Made by a program: the position numbers and the translations under genes
Assembly: GCA_037951165.1 (NCBI GenBank)
Contig: JBBDHG010000031.1
Coordinates: forward strand, 1,279,501-1,343,500
Length of the DNA: 64,000 nt
DNA from: Lophius americanus
Taxonomy: Eukaryota; Chordata; Actinopteri; Lophiiformes; Lophiidae
Direction of reading: 5' to 3'
Notes under the pieces: generated by a model
What the model was told of the DNA's origin: nothing
The model's database searches: none
What the model saw: only the letters and a program-made list of their open reading frames with translations
Part shown: in pieces, positions 1 to 11,068 of the stretch
Layout of the letters: each line of letters begins with the position of its first letter
Numbering within the stretch: the first letter of the stretch is position 1

Positions 1-3000
1 GCTTATAAAAACAAGTAAATGCAGCATCCAAGCATGCCTCACATTCACTGCAGCTTGCAACTCAGTGATCAACGACCTCATGCTCGTTTTTTTTTCTCTA
101 GGGACTCTCGGTGAACTGGGTATAGCGTAATCAGGCTGCAGTCAAACTGGATTATTCTAAAACAAGGACTGTTTTGCTGGGGAAAGGCCTGTCTTTTGGC
201 TGTGCAGTGGAGGAACCTGTCTGCCGGGTAACAAAAAGCAACTCAGCCCACGTGTGTCCTGTGTGACTACCAGCAGCAGGAAGCCTATCAGGTGCATGAA
301 TTGCATAATGTGATGCATAAATGGCAAAGCTTCAAAAAGTGTACTCCCTAATGCCTTGGTTCTCTCATAAACCAGGTGTGAAGCAGCAATTTAAGTGCTG
401 CATTTTAAATGAGAGGGTTTGGTAGAGGTTCTGAGGAGGGACCTGGACCACTGCTGCTGCTTAGTGGTGCCCACTGAATTTCACAAGACATAGTTTTACA
501 CTGCGTTTCCCTCCTGTAAAGGCAAATGGTCACCCACCTCAAGTTGGGATTTGCTTAAAGTTTCTGCCTGTTCAAAAGGTGTTTTTTTTTATCTCCACCA
601 TCGCCATGTTCTTGCTTGTGTGGTAATTGTTTGGCCTTTGTAGAATAAACAACAACTGCCTAAACTTTCGCTTTTTGGTAAGTGAAACTACAGTTTGATA
701 TACTGGCATTTTTGCCATGGTGGAAGACTACGTGGAAATCATGATGAAAATATTTTATAGTTTATACACATGAATAGGATATGGTGGTCAACTCAAATCA
801 TTGCGATCAGACTCGGCTCCATCAACATCATTTATGTTGACTATGTGAAATCATTGATATCCGTGGAATGTGTCGACTCTATTTATATTCTTCCCCATTG
901 AAGATGACAGCGCCCACTTCAGGGATTGCAGTAAACAAAACTATCCCCCGAGTAAAATGTATCCCGTCTTACCCTGCAAGCTTTCCCGGAGCTCTCCGAC
1001 CTGAAAACAAGGAGACAGCAGTACATATTCCTTACAGCGAGCTTCGTTTGTATGGTGTCAGTGCACTGTAACAGTCTGATATGTTGTTTCTCAGACAAGA
1101 ACTGCAACATACCAGCATATTCCAAAGCTTTGGAAGATTTTGTATGCACTTTAAACTTTTTTATTTTGGTTTAAGCAACCGTTTACAGCTAAAAATACAA
1201 GTGCCTTTCATAAAAAAGTATTTTTATGAGAACCTGCTTCAGTAAGAGGTTCTAAGATCAATAGTCGAAGATATGGTCATTAATTTGTACTTCCCCGAAG
1301 GATTAATCAATAAATTTAAAAATGAACTATAGATTCATCGAAAAAAATTCACAGATCATAAAATAATCAGGAGTTAGTTATCCCAGAGGATATACACTCT
1401 GCAGTGGTTTCATCTCATGTGCTGCACTAGTTTGGAGAGAACCTCTTGGGGTCAGGGACAATTTGGTTGAAATCCATCATTCCATCAGAGGGGAAACTGG
1501 GAGATGAAGCCTGACCCAAAGGACTGTTAACTGCCTGAGTAGTTTGAAGCAAGAGGAACCTTTGTGGGAGACGTGAGGAAGGCCTGATGTGCAGGTCTGT
1601 GATCCAACCTGGGTATTGGAACCATCTAGTAGCCGTTTCCCTCTAAAGTTTACCTCAGGATAGATGGTGCTAAGAGTCGCAGTTTTATCTGTTTAAGAAA
1701 AAGGTTTAGGAGGGCTTAAAGCCGACAAGCTCAATCTATTGTCAAACTTTTAAAGAAGCCCGAATAGCATCCTTTGGACTGGGGGTGTGGGGCTTAAAAC
1801 AAATATGAAAAACCAGAACAATTTGCATGTTCAATCATTAAACCAGTTTTCCATCAGATCAATCTGGACTGTAAGAAAAGTTAACCACCAGAAATATCTG
1901 TTTTGACTTGACTAGATTGACTGAAACCTGATGTTGAAGAAATGACTGAAATATCACTGACTGCACAAGACTAAACTAAAGCTCTTTGGGATTTCATCTT
2001 ACTAAATTAGGATTACATGTCCATCCATGAAATATAGGACATAGGACTAAATTTTGCCTAGTTGCTTTTAGTTTTCATTCTCTACTAAATTGTTATCTTA
2101 CGCTGTCCATTAGCACAAATTAAATTCAATACTTGGCCAATGTGTAAAGGCAGTGACCACTCAAGGCAGTCACTGCATTGATCATTTGAATCTTTTTAAA
2201 AAGGTTCAAATGGCCAAACTTTGCTTTTGGAAAAGTAGTGCAGTGGTGTGACTGTAAATAGGCATCAGGTCACAAGATTCAGTGCCTCTCTCATCAGGTC
2301 ATCATATGCTCAATAACCCCTCTAGTTGGCTAATATATGTATTAATTTATACGAAAACTGATACACTTGGAAAAACTTTAACTCTCATATTTCCCCTGTA
2401 AACCACACTTCCGGGACTTTGTTTATCCCGGAAGTCATGCATCAAAAGGAACTATGACAGATATTACCGAGTGTGTGGCAATATCTTTTAAGGAAATTGT
2501 TTTATTTACTGACACCCCCCCCTTGAGACTGTCAATACATTGATTATTTGAGTGTTTTCAAAGGTTCCACTAGGCAAACTGATTTTAATGACATGCTGAG
2601 GAAGAGAAGTGCAGCAGTGTGACTGAAAAGAATCAGGTCATATGATTATTTACTTTTCTTTTTTTTTTTTTAAAACAACACTCACCCCTAGAATTTTGCA
2701 ATACACCCTAAACAATTTCGATATGTTGCGTTAAGAAAAATCCCTGCACAGCTTCACAAAATTTCATGGTTTGAAAATCCAATGCAATAGCCAACTCTAA
2801 TAAATAGTAAACACGCGAAGTATCTCCTGGGCAAATAACTAAATATTGAAATTCACTACAAACACATGATGCATTAACTATATTCTCTGTGCATGTCAAG
2901 AATTTCATTATGCAATATGCTATAACACACCTGGAATTCCTGCATTTTCTGTACATCTACCTTCAACACCTTAAGTTTGCATTGTATCGCAATTTGGATC

Positions 3001-3153
3001 TCAGTATCAACATTTACTGAAAAAAGCAAACACTGATAAGCATTTTAACATGTGATACATTTCGTTTGCATGTCATGTCAAAACATCGTACGCAACACCA
3101 CAAAATATCTTAATATATCGCAAAATGAACTGTAATGCTGCAATCCTACTCAC
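1..3153 (-). other. dlg5: dlg5 intron 1 (partial)
   Basis: This sequence lies downstream of the dlg5 exon 1 splice donor on the minus strand. It is AT-rich and holds no open frame resembling DLG5 exon 2 or any other protein I recognise, so I read it as the start of a long first intron. The one notable structure is the ETS-type palindrome at 2407-2435. No mobile element is clear here. Confidence 0.7.
2407..2435. promoter_or_regulatory. Inverted pair of ETS-type sites
   Basis: ACTTCCGGGA at 2407-2416 is followed after 9 bases by its exact reverse complement TCCCGGAAGT at 2426-2435. CCGGAA(G/A) is the known core of ETS-family binding sites (GABPA, ELK and others), so this is a perfect 10-bp palindrome carrying two ETS cores. 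It sits about 1 kb downstream of dlg5 exon 1, inside intron 1. Function is inferred from the motif only. Confidence 0.45.
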
Positions 3154-3445
3154 CAGCATGATCCACTGGTACACAAGTCAGCAGCTCGGAGTGTATGTGA
3201 GGATGCGTCTTCTCCAAAGCTGAGCAGAAATCCTCAAAATGATCCCGATCCTTGCTGAAGAGGATCTTCAGGAGGAGGTCCACCTTCTCCGGGTCGGAGG
3301 AGCAGCCGTGCCCCAGCTCGTAGCGCTCAGACGGGCTGAGGGTCCCGCAGTGAGCCAGGACGTCCACAACTCGGTCAGCGTCCGTGAGCGCTTCCACCAA
3401 CTTGTGGTAGCTCTTCTCCAACAGCTCCCTGTGCTTCTGCTCCAT
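3154..3445 (-). CDS. dlg5: dlg5 coding exon 1 (discs large MAGUK scaffold protein 5), partial gene
   Basis: DLG5 is a large MAGUK scaffold at cell junctions and the centrosome region, with an N-terminal CARD-like domain, a coiled coil, PDZ domains, SH3 and a guanylate-kinase-like domain. Only the first coding exon is here: 97 complete codons from the ATG at 3445-3443 (context AAAG-ATGG, a good Kozak match) plus one base of a split codon. A consensus GTGAGT donor follows at 3153-3148. The peptide begins MEQKHRELLEKSYHKLVEAL and contains KILFSKDRDHFEDF and ALEKTHPH, close to human DLG5 (MEPQRRELL, LLAKERDHFQDL, ALEKTQPH). The rest of the gene lies left of the window. I am confident of the family; which teleost paralogue (dlg5a or dlg5b) cannot be told. 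Confidence 0.87.
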
Positions 3446-3800
3446 CTTTGTTTACTTCTTCTCACCGAGTTCAGGTCCAAACTTCCCTCCTGACGGCCCA
3501 GATTTCAGACTCAACTGAAAGAGAAGAAGCCATATTTGTTGACTAAGCGACGTGACAACTCATTTCAGTCCTTCTCGGTAGAGAAAATCCGTTTCCACCC
3601 TCCTACATCAGAGCTTCGCGGTTACATTGTCCTCCCAGAATCTTTCGACGAGTTTAGAAGTGTAAAAACAAGTCACAAATCCGCCATGACTGACCGCTCG
3701 CGCAGCTGGAGCCCTGTGCCAATCACACTTCCGGAAACTGAACTTTTAAGGTAAAGGTGGGCGGGGCTTATTGTCGACACGCACCTGGTTCTCTCTCGCT
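3446..3800 (-). promoter_or_regulatory. dlg5: dlg5 5' UTR and promoter region
   Basis: This is the sequence immediately upstream of the dlg5 start codon on the minus strand. It is richer in G+C and CpG than its surroundings. It contains an ETS-type site (ACTTCCGGA, 3727-3735) and a GC box (GGGCGGGGC, 3759-3767), both typical of TATA-less housekeeping promoters. No TATA box is obvious. The transcription start is not determinable; the 5' UTR probably covers at least 3446 to about 3520. Confidence 0.5.
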
Positions 3801-5050
3801 TAAAAACAAACGTCAGATGAGGAGCAGTGAGGAAGGCAACCACAAAATATTTGATTGATGCATTGAAATTTATTGTCATGTATTTTTAAATCACTTTGAC
3901 ACCCCTTAACTTGATTTTACCCATTTCTTACAATTCGGGTTTTTTTTTAACTTGGAAATCGAATCTATCCCATTTTGTTAATACCAAATATTCACTTTTT
4001 AAATGTATTATTGTTTTAATTTCTTATTTATAATTATAACACAGTGAAGTTCACTGACCTTCACCAAAAGTTCATTCAAGAATCATTATAATTTCATCTG
4101 AATTATTTTTTTAAATAAGTTTAATTGATTACGTATATTTATTTATCCATGATAATACAGCATCATTTATAATTGTGTTTCATTACGTTTGTTATTGTTT
4201 ATGCTTATTTTAACCAAAAAATGTACCTTTAATAATCTTATGCCCCACATTCAAGATTCCCTGCTCAGTTGGGGAGATGCCCTGCTCAGGTGTGGAGAAC
4301 ACCTGAGCAGAGATAGACAGGAAGAAAAGGGGACTGAGAGCACAGGGAACCCACTTCTGTAACAATAATTTTAGTATACTTTTATATCACTTCAGAGAAA
4401 ACAATACTACTACTTTTCATGTTACATTGTGGAGGATTTGGGGAAATATTCATTACAAGTGCATTAATGCATTGCAGTAATACATACATTAGTTAAAGCA
4501 TAAAGAATCAAATTTAAATATTTTGGAGACTCATAAAAGCTTCTCCTATGAACTACTTACAAGTGCAGTAGAATTTTGAGGTACTTTACTTGATCGGACC
4601 ATTTAATAATAATAATAATACATTTAATTTATAATGCACTTTACATTTGGATCAAATCTCCAAGTGCTATTTTTCCATTTCCATTTCCATGACAAACATT
4701 GTTAACTGTTATATATAAAAATTTACAACCAACTAAAAACATGTACAGACAGTACTTGAGTACTTATTACATAACTTGGTTCCTCAGAGTGTTTAAAGAC
4801 ACATTTTTCATACCTATATAGTTTATCAAGCTAATCTGGCTAAAATTACTGTTCTATATTATATAATACTATCCAAAGTTCCATTTAATGCTTTCAAATG
4901 TTTCTTATTTCCCATCTTTGAGTTACTGTTTGAGTTTTATTTAATAATATTGGTTGAAACTTCCTTTTCTTTGTCCAGAATAATGTAGTAATGAGGAAAT
5001 AGGGAAATATTTTTTAATATCATTGTATTTTAAGCATAAATGTGGTTACA
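3801..5050. other. AT-rich intergenic sequence, no gene seen
   Basis: Very AT-rich sequence without a recognisable gene. At 4604-4650 an AAT run is followed by ACATTTAATTTATAATGCAC, a retroposon-tail-like sequence that recurs at 38210-38260 and, inverted, near 38890-38940. Confidence 0.5.
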
Positions 5051-5059
5051 GTGATGAGG

Positions 5060-5760
5060 GGTTTTTTCAGCCCCCCACGAGAATCTCAATGGGGTTCAGG
5101 TTCATACTTTGACTAAGACGTTCCAAAACTTTAATTTCTTCCTCGTAATCCATTCAGAGATGGAATAACTCTTCTGTTTTGAATCCTCGTCTTGCAGGAA
5201 CGAGTTGCGTTTGAGATCCAACTCTCAGACTAATGAGATGACATTCTCCTTTTAAATTTTCTGGTAGAGCGCAGAATTCATATTTCCGTCAACTGTCAAG
5301 TTTGACGTCCTGGTCCTTGCAACAGATGTAACAGGACTCCTGTCTTTAAACGGTTCCACTTCCCTCTCATCAGTCCATAGGATGTTCCTTCGTTCTCCTT
5401 GCCACTCTCCCATGATGAAATGTTTGCCCGTGGTCTTTAGAATAGTGGAGTCTACACCTTGAAGGTTCACTATTGTTCCAAGTTTCCTCCATTTGTAGAT
5501 AATGTGTCTCGTTGTGGATCAGCAGAGTCCACGAATCTTGTGAAAAATAACTTTAAAACCCTTCCCAGACTGATGGATTTTAATCATCCTCTGGAATTTC
5601 TTTTGATTTTAGCAAAGTGTCTAACTGGTGAGACCTACGAGGCCAAATTCCAGCCTTTGCATATGGTCCATTGTAGTGATGGTGTGAGTGAAGAGGGCTG
5701 ATAATAATCAGGCCTGGGGGAGTCTAGTCCATCTTTTTCCACACATTCCTAGTTAGTATA
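5060..5760 (-). mobile_element. Tc1-like DNA transposon remnant
   Basis: On the minus strand the sequence encodes broken pieces of a fish Tc1-family (DDE/D) transposase. At 5252-5470 the pieces NILWTDE and MNSALYQKI are visible; further toward its 3' end, near 5090-5115, LNPIEIL matches the end of the catalytic domain (SPDLNPIE in the family). The matching 5' end reads ATCAGGCCTGGG-like on the plus strand near 5712, as in the known fish element. Frames are interrupted by stops and shifts, so the copy is dead. It is intergenic between dlg5 and anxa11. Confidence 0.75.
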
Positions 5761-6350
5761 AGAGAACCTTTTTTTCAGTAACTAAAAACTATTATTTCAA
5801 ACTTGTATTCGGAGTTTACTCAGGTTGTTTTGTGTAACTGTGAAGATTCAATGCAGTTTAATCTGAGATAGAGGAAAAGAGAATGGGGGCCGAATCTGAT
5901 GCTTCTTGTACATGGGCGTCTCTTGAAATAGAAGTCCAGATCTCAATGTGACCGCACTTTAAAACAAAAGATTAAAACAAAACTAAACTGAGATTGTGGC
6001 CTTCCCTCAGGCGTGTATTACATTCTTTAACATAGCTACGTCCATCGGTCTGTTGAGGCTACAGCGGGTTTTCAGTCATGGTCTTTCTACCAGAGACACT
6101 CCCATCTTATCCGAGTAAATACACTGAATATTTTGACCGTGTCCTATTACCATCTGAACGAGAACCCATCCAGTATAAATTTCCCTTTGCTCTAAACGCT
6201 GATCAACCACGTTATGGTTACAGGGCTATGAGTTTAATTTTGGATGACTGAAATAAAGGGTCCTGTTGAGCCTTGGCGGAGGTGGGCGCTCCAGTTGATG
6301 CACAGATTATCCACATTTGAATCCAATCTATTTCATAATAACGTGAATAA
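5761..6350. other. Intergenic sequence, nothing recognised
   Basis: No gene, RNA or identifiable mobile element was seen in this stretch. Confidence 0.4.
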
Positions 6351-6676
6351 GGGCGGTGGATAGTACAGCTGCCTCACAGCAAGAAGGTTCCGGGTTCAAA
6401 TCTGCCTGGAGATCTGGAGTTTGCATGTTCTCCCCCCCGTTAGCATGAATTTCGTCCAGCTTCCTCCGACAGCCTTAAAACATGTCATTAAGTGATTTTA
6501 AGTTGCCCATAGGTGTTAAAGAGAGAACAGCTGTTCGATCCGTGTGTTGGCCATGTGATGAACTGACAACTTGCCCATGGTATACCCAACCTCCCGCCCA
6601 ATGTCAGCCGGCATACGCTCCGGTCAACCCTGTGACCCAACACAGGATAAGCGGTTAAAGAAAACGAATGGATGGA
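6351..6676 (+). mobile_element. SINE-like fish repeat (GGGCGG...GGATGGAT type)
   Basis: The copy starts GGGCGGTGGATAGTACAGCT and carries a tRNA-like B-box region (GGTTCAAATCT near 6392) after GCCTCACAGCAAGAAGGTTC. It then runs through GTTTGCATGTTCTCC and ends near GGATAAGCGGTTAAAG and GAATGGATGGAT. This order matches a very common teleost short interspersed repeat. More decayed copies are at 46133-46290 and 46985-47062. Confidence 0.7.
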
Positions 6677-7839
6677 TAATGGAAATCCACAATCTGGTGA
6701 TGTGATTTCTTCTTAGAGAAGATTGTATACCTCCAGATCCTATAGCTGCCTGTTCCTCATCTGGACCGTCCCCTGACACATCTGCCCCCGCTGCGATAGC
6801 TATTCTTCTGCTCCACTTAATCCATCGGCTCTCAGAGGAGACTGGCATCACGTCCGACCGATACTCTTGAGAAAAAAAAAAAGATCTCAAAGCAGTCCAA
6901 GTAAATCGTACGTACATTTATCTGTGGCTGAATGTGGAAATCCACTTTCAGATCATTTACTGTAACACCGATATGATTAAGGGGTTTTTCTTTGTGAGGA
7001 TTTGGGGGGTCACTACTGTGCCGGGGGACTGGATCCCGAGCTTAATACCTACACACTGAGTCCATACATTTTCCCACTAAAAAATGTAAGCAGTTACGTA
7101 ACAGCTCAGCTAATTTCTCTCTCCTGCAGGGAAAATCCACGTGGTGCTGATCAGAATCACTGCAAGGAATGTTTAGGAACTATGTAAATCCCAAGGAACC
7201 ATCATACTACTCATTAAACCTGGAATTGTTTTGCTGTTTGTTGACTGAATATGTTGTCTTCTATTTTTAAAGAGCAACTCCTCTCCACACAGGCTGGATA
7301 CACAAATACAAGGGAACAGGTCGGACGGGTTTTTATTCTCCTATTCCGCCAAATATCAGAGGGTGAACCTCGAGCGGTGCCGACTGCAGCTGTGCAGGCT
7401 GCAAGGCGATATCTGCTGCTACGTCTCGTTATGTGTTGTTCATCTAATCCTCCGGTTTGTCATTTGTTTATATGCACTCATGAAGTTTAAAGCAGGATTA
7501 TGTCCCTGGCAACCAAATGTCCCAACTGTAACGTTGGGAGAAAATCCACTGGAAATTTTTGTCAATACTTCATTTTACTGATTGTCCCTCACATTAATGT
7601 TAGAGGTCAGTTGGGGGGCACCTCTTAAGGTAAAAACTAATCTCAATAGATTCACAGAATAACAGATTAGGTTTAATCTGTCTGTAAATCATCTGTTTAA
7701 AGGGACAGGGTTGGTTTTAAAGTTGTCAAAATGATTCATATAGGTATATTTTCACTTCAAATTCTAATTCACCACAGCTCCGTCAGTCGGTTGTAGATAG
7801 TTAAACTGGTGGGTCCCCTGCAGCAAATTTAGTGATATC
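6677..7839. other. Intergenic sequence, nothing recognised
   Basis: Short open frames occur here (for example 7251-7490), but they share no recognisable family, have no splice context I could defend, and overlap in different frames. I treat the stretch as non-coding. Confidence 0.4.
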
Positions 7840-9010
7840 TTTGCAGAGCGAATTAATAGAATTATCCCTGGATCCATTTAATTTTGGCATAGTTCCAGAT
7901 CAGGATATGATGTGGATCGTTTGAAAGATGGGCTGGTTGGTCTGAAGAATTGGCCTTAACAACAAAAGAAGATCCACAGGACCAGCTGATTCAGTCGGTG
8001 TATAAAATATGCCAAAGGGATTGGCTGGTGTTGATTCGTTGATGGAAAAACTACGTTTTGTTTTAACCCAGATAAAGATTAGATCAGGTATCTGCTAGGT
8101 TCGTCTATGGGTCGGGGAATCTCAGCCACACAATTTCATAATATATTGCCAAGGAGATGAATTGCTTTGTCCCTGAATCCATTAAATTCAAGTCTAGAAC
8201 CAGATCAGGATCCATTTACATCCCCAATGGGCCGGTCCATACGGTCTGTTGAGTCAATCAGTCTGTTTGTGGGTGGGTGTGTCTAATACATTAAAGCATG
8301 CAAAAACATTGCTATGAGGATTGGGGGATTGGATTCACCGCTGAATCCATGAAGGTTTGGTCATAATCCAGGTCAGGACACAGTGAGTGTCATTCCTGAC
8401 CTCGTGGTCCGTCTGAACCGGGGACAAATCCACAGGATGAGGTGGATACATCCGTCCCTCAGTGGGTCTCATCAAGATAATTGTAGGGAATCTGCCAGAG
8501 GAATAGTGGATTTATCACTGGATCCATTCATTTTGGAGTAGACCCAGACTAGGACCTGGTTGGTAATTCAGTTGGTTGATCGGTAGTGGTGTCTGTGAAT
8601 CCCATCAACATCATTTTGTAATAAATTGCCGAGGTGATCCATTAAAAAACAAATCAGGATTCAATGGGTCATTTGAGGTTTGTGTTGGTTGTCCAAAACC
8701 ATCTACCTCCTCAAAGGGACATTCTTTTGGATCTTCTAGCGGGTCAAAGAGTCCATCGGTACAAGATTAGGCGATTTCTTTCAAAATGAATTTAAGTTTC
8801 AAGCATATCAGAATTCCGAGGATCTGATGGGCGATCCTTATCAAATTGTGTGATTTCACAAAATTTGTATACATTTTACATAATAGATGAATTGGATCAT
8901 CCCTGGATACATCAAATTCTAGTGTAAATATGGATCAGGATCTGATCAGTCAGTTGTTTGGGTCTTTTAAAAAAATGTGTCAAAATTTGCATAGGCGATT
9001 CATTCTGGAT
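7840..9010. repeat. Degenerate tandem repeat array (GGATCCATT-containing unit)
   Basis: Related blocks recur along this stretch. Each has a (C)CCTGGATCCATTnAATTTnG-like core followed by a CCAGATCAGGAT-like segment and a GGTTGGTCTG- or GTCTGTTGAG-like segment. Cores are at about 7869, 8177, 8341, 8518, 8910 and 9006. Spacing is irregular, often 160-180 bases, so the array is old and partly deleted. It carries no coding sequence. Confidence 0.55.
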
Positions 9011-9134
9011 CCGTTAGATGAAGGTGTCGTTCCAGACGGGTCTTTGGAGGTGTGCCTTGGTCTGAACTGCTGAGCTCAACAAAAGGGCAAATCCTTAAAT
9101 GGATCTGGTGGGTCAATAAATCCATCAGTGATTC

Positions 9135-9400
9135 TAATCCACAAAGGATTGTTAGACTTTCCTCAAGGCATCCCCTGGCCAGATTAGATATAAAGACCCT
9201 CCAGCGTGTTCTGGGTCTACCACTGGGGTCTCCACCCAATTGGACGTGCCTGGGAAACCTTCAAAAGGAGGAGTCCTGATCAGATGACCCAGCCACTTCA
9301 ACTGGCTTCTTTGTATGCCAACATGATGCATGTCTGAGCTCCACATCTCCTCTCCAATGCTGATCCCAGCCACCATAACTTAATCATCTTGAAAAGCAAC
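9135..9400 (-). mobile_element. RTE-type LINE 3' fragment
   Basis: On the minus strand two frames carry pieces typical of the C-terminal end of a fish RTE-type LINE polyprotein: IQRSQLKWLGHLIRTPP, then GDPSGRPRTRWRVFISNLA. They lie in different frames, so at least one frameshift separates them. A larger relative sits in anxa11 intron 10 (17490-19230), also on the minus strand. Confidence 0.7.
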
Positions 9401-10690
9401 ATTCCAGTCCTGATGAAACAATCATAGTGAACCCCTCACGGACTAGAACAAAATAAAATTTCATGTAAATGCATACCATAACCATCTCTACATTTCCGAC
9501 CCAGTGAACCCATAACAAGCCTGAATGTACTGTTTCTTACAAACAAAATCCTTTAAGAGGAAAAAGACAAAGGTTGATCTTAACATCTCCCACCAGTGAT
9601 GATGCCACCGACATCTGTCTGATTAGACAGGAACCCCTGAAGTAACATCTGCTGAAATCTCCACTAAGAGAGAGTATCCGCTGCGTGTGTGAGATCGAAT
9701 CCCAGCCAGGGTGCAGCATCTGGCCATCACATCCACCTTGATAATTCAATCACTTCTTGAGAAAAAATCAGTAACAGAGAAGCGTTACGATTTCTCTCTG
9801 AAAATAAAAGCAACTCAGATTTCCTTTCGACCTGATTCAGCAGTTATCAGGGAAACCAGACTCGGCTCAGACGAGAAAACACACCAATATGGTCATCAAA
9901 TATTCATCCTTCTGTCCTGCGGATGGAGGGGGCTCTTCATTTGGAGCGTGCAAAAAGAAGTGAAGTCATTTGTCTGCCCATCCCGGCCCCTCTGGGGCAG
10001 CACTTTGAGGCCGGCGAGCAAAACACAGACAAGATTTTAAGACGTCCATGTCTCCAATATGGGCACTATTTATAGCCGTGAGAAAAGCTCTCTCTGTTGT
10101 ATCACTGGAGCCTCAAAGCAAACCCACATCCCTTATGTAAGCCGCATTACTCGCACCTTTTACCAGAACGGCCAGCTCGTGACTCTGGGTGTGAGTGTTG
10201 AAACTGGGACAGGCTTTGAAATGCAAATGTTCATCGTGTGATCCGGAAAACCCAGTTTCGTGCAAAAAAAACAAACGATCCCCCATTTCACAGAGACAAT
10301 CCAGATATTCAATTGATTTTATTGAAATGAGAAGTGGTTATCAAACGGCGACATGTTACAAAACTAAAAACACATCTACTGAACTTCACTCATCGTCACG
10401 TGACACGAATGGCTGGAAAAGTTGATTCAGTGCAAAAGGATAAACCTCGACGTCAGCACAGACAAGTATTGACATTTCATGTGACCGACGAGCCCCCTAC
10501 TGGCGGCAGCATGTGCAGACCAGCAACATGGATGCAACAGAGTCAAACCTTCAGGAGCTACAGGTCTGTAAACGTATGATTGATGACAACATGAAGTATT
10601 TGATGTTTCTTAAAAAAAAAAAAAAAAAGACAACATGATAGTCTTTTGAGGTTACAATCTCAAAAAAAATAAAGACACTACATGAACCCC
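9401..10690. other. Intergenic sequence, nothing recognised
   Basis: Several short plus-strand open frames (9711-10040, 10195-10425) overlap one another in different frames and resemble no known family. An A-rich run lies at 10611-10629. No gene is supported. Confidence 0.4.
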
Positions 10691-11068
10691 TTAAAGGTGC
10701 AGTGTGTAAAATTTAGAGGTATTTCTTTGAATAAATGTAATGTTGGGAGCAGAAAGAATATTAGATTAGAGTGATTGGGTTCCTTTCCCATTTGCTGGCA
10801 GGAGTCCCTCACCAGCCAAGTTTGAGCCACTGGACAGACTATGCCGAACCCACCTTCATCGGTTCCAAGAATCGGGTTTTCATGCTTTTCCTTCTATCAC
10901 AGTGAGGCTTAACGTTACGTTTGTCAGAATTTGGGGTCTCCACAAGGGTTGTCAAGAGTTTGACGTTTGAGGTCCAATGTAGACTCACTCACCATGCTTG
11001 GATAGAGAGGGATGAACTGATCTTACAATCTAGAACTCACCACTACATTTGAGACACTGCACCATTAA
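10691..11068. mobile_element. MITE with GGTGCAGTG terminal inverted repeats, copy 1
   Basis: The left end TTAAAGGTGCAGTGTGTAAA is the inverse of the right end: read on the minus strand from 11068, the right end is TTAATGGTGCAGTGTCTCAA. The pair encloses about 380 bases with no coding capacity. A TTAA borders both ends and may be the target duplication. This end sequence is a common teleost non-autonomous DNA element. A relative lies at 13387-14100. Confidence 0.65.

Noticed and set aside
919..2956. Short minus-strand open frames considered as dlg5 exon 2
   Set aside because: None resembles the DLG5 sequence that follows the N-terminal CARD-like region, and splice sites at the right phase are lacking.
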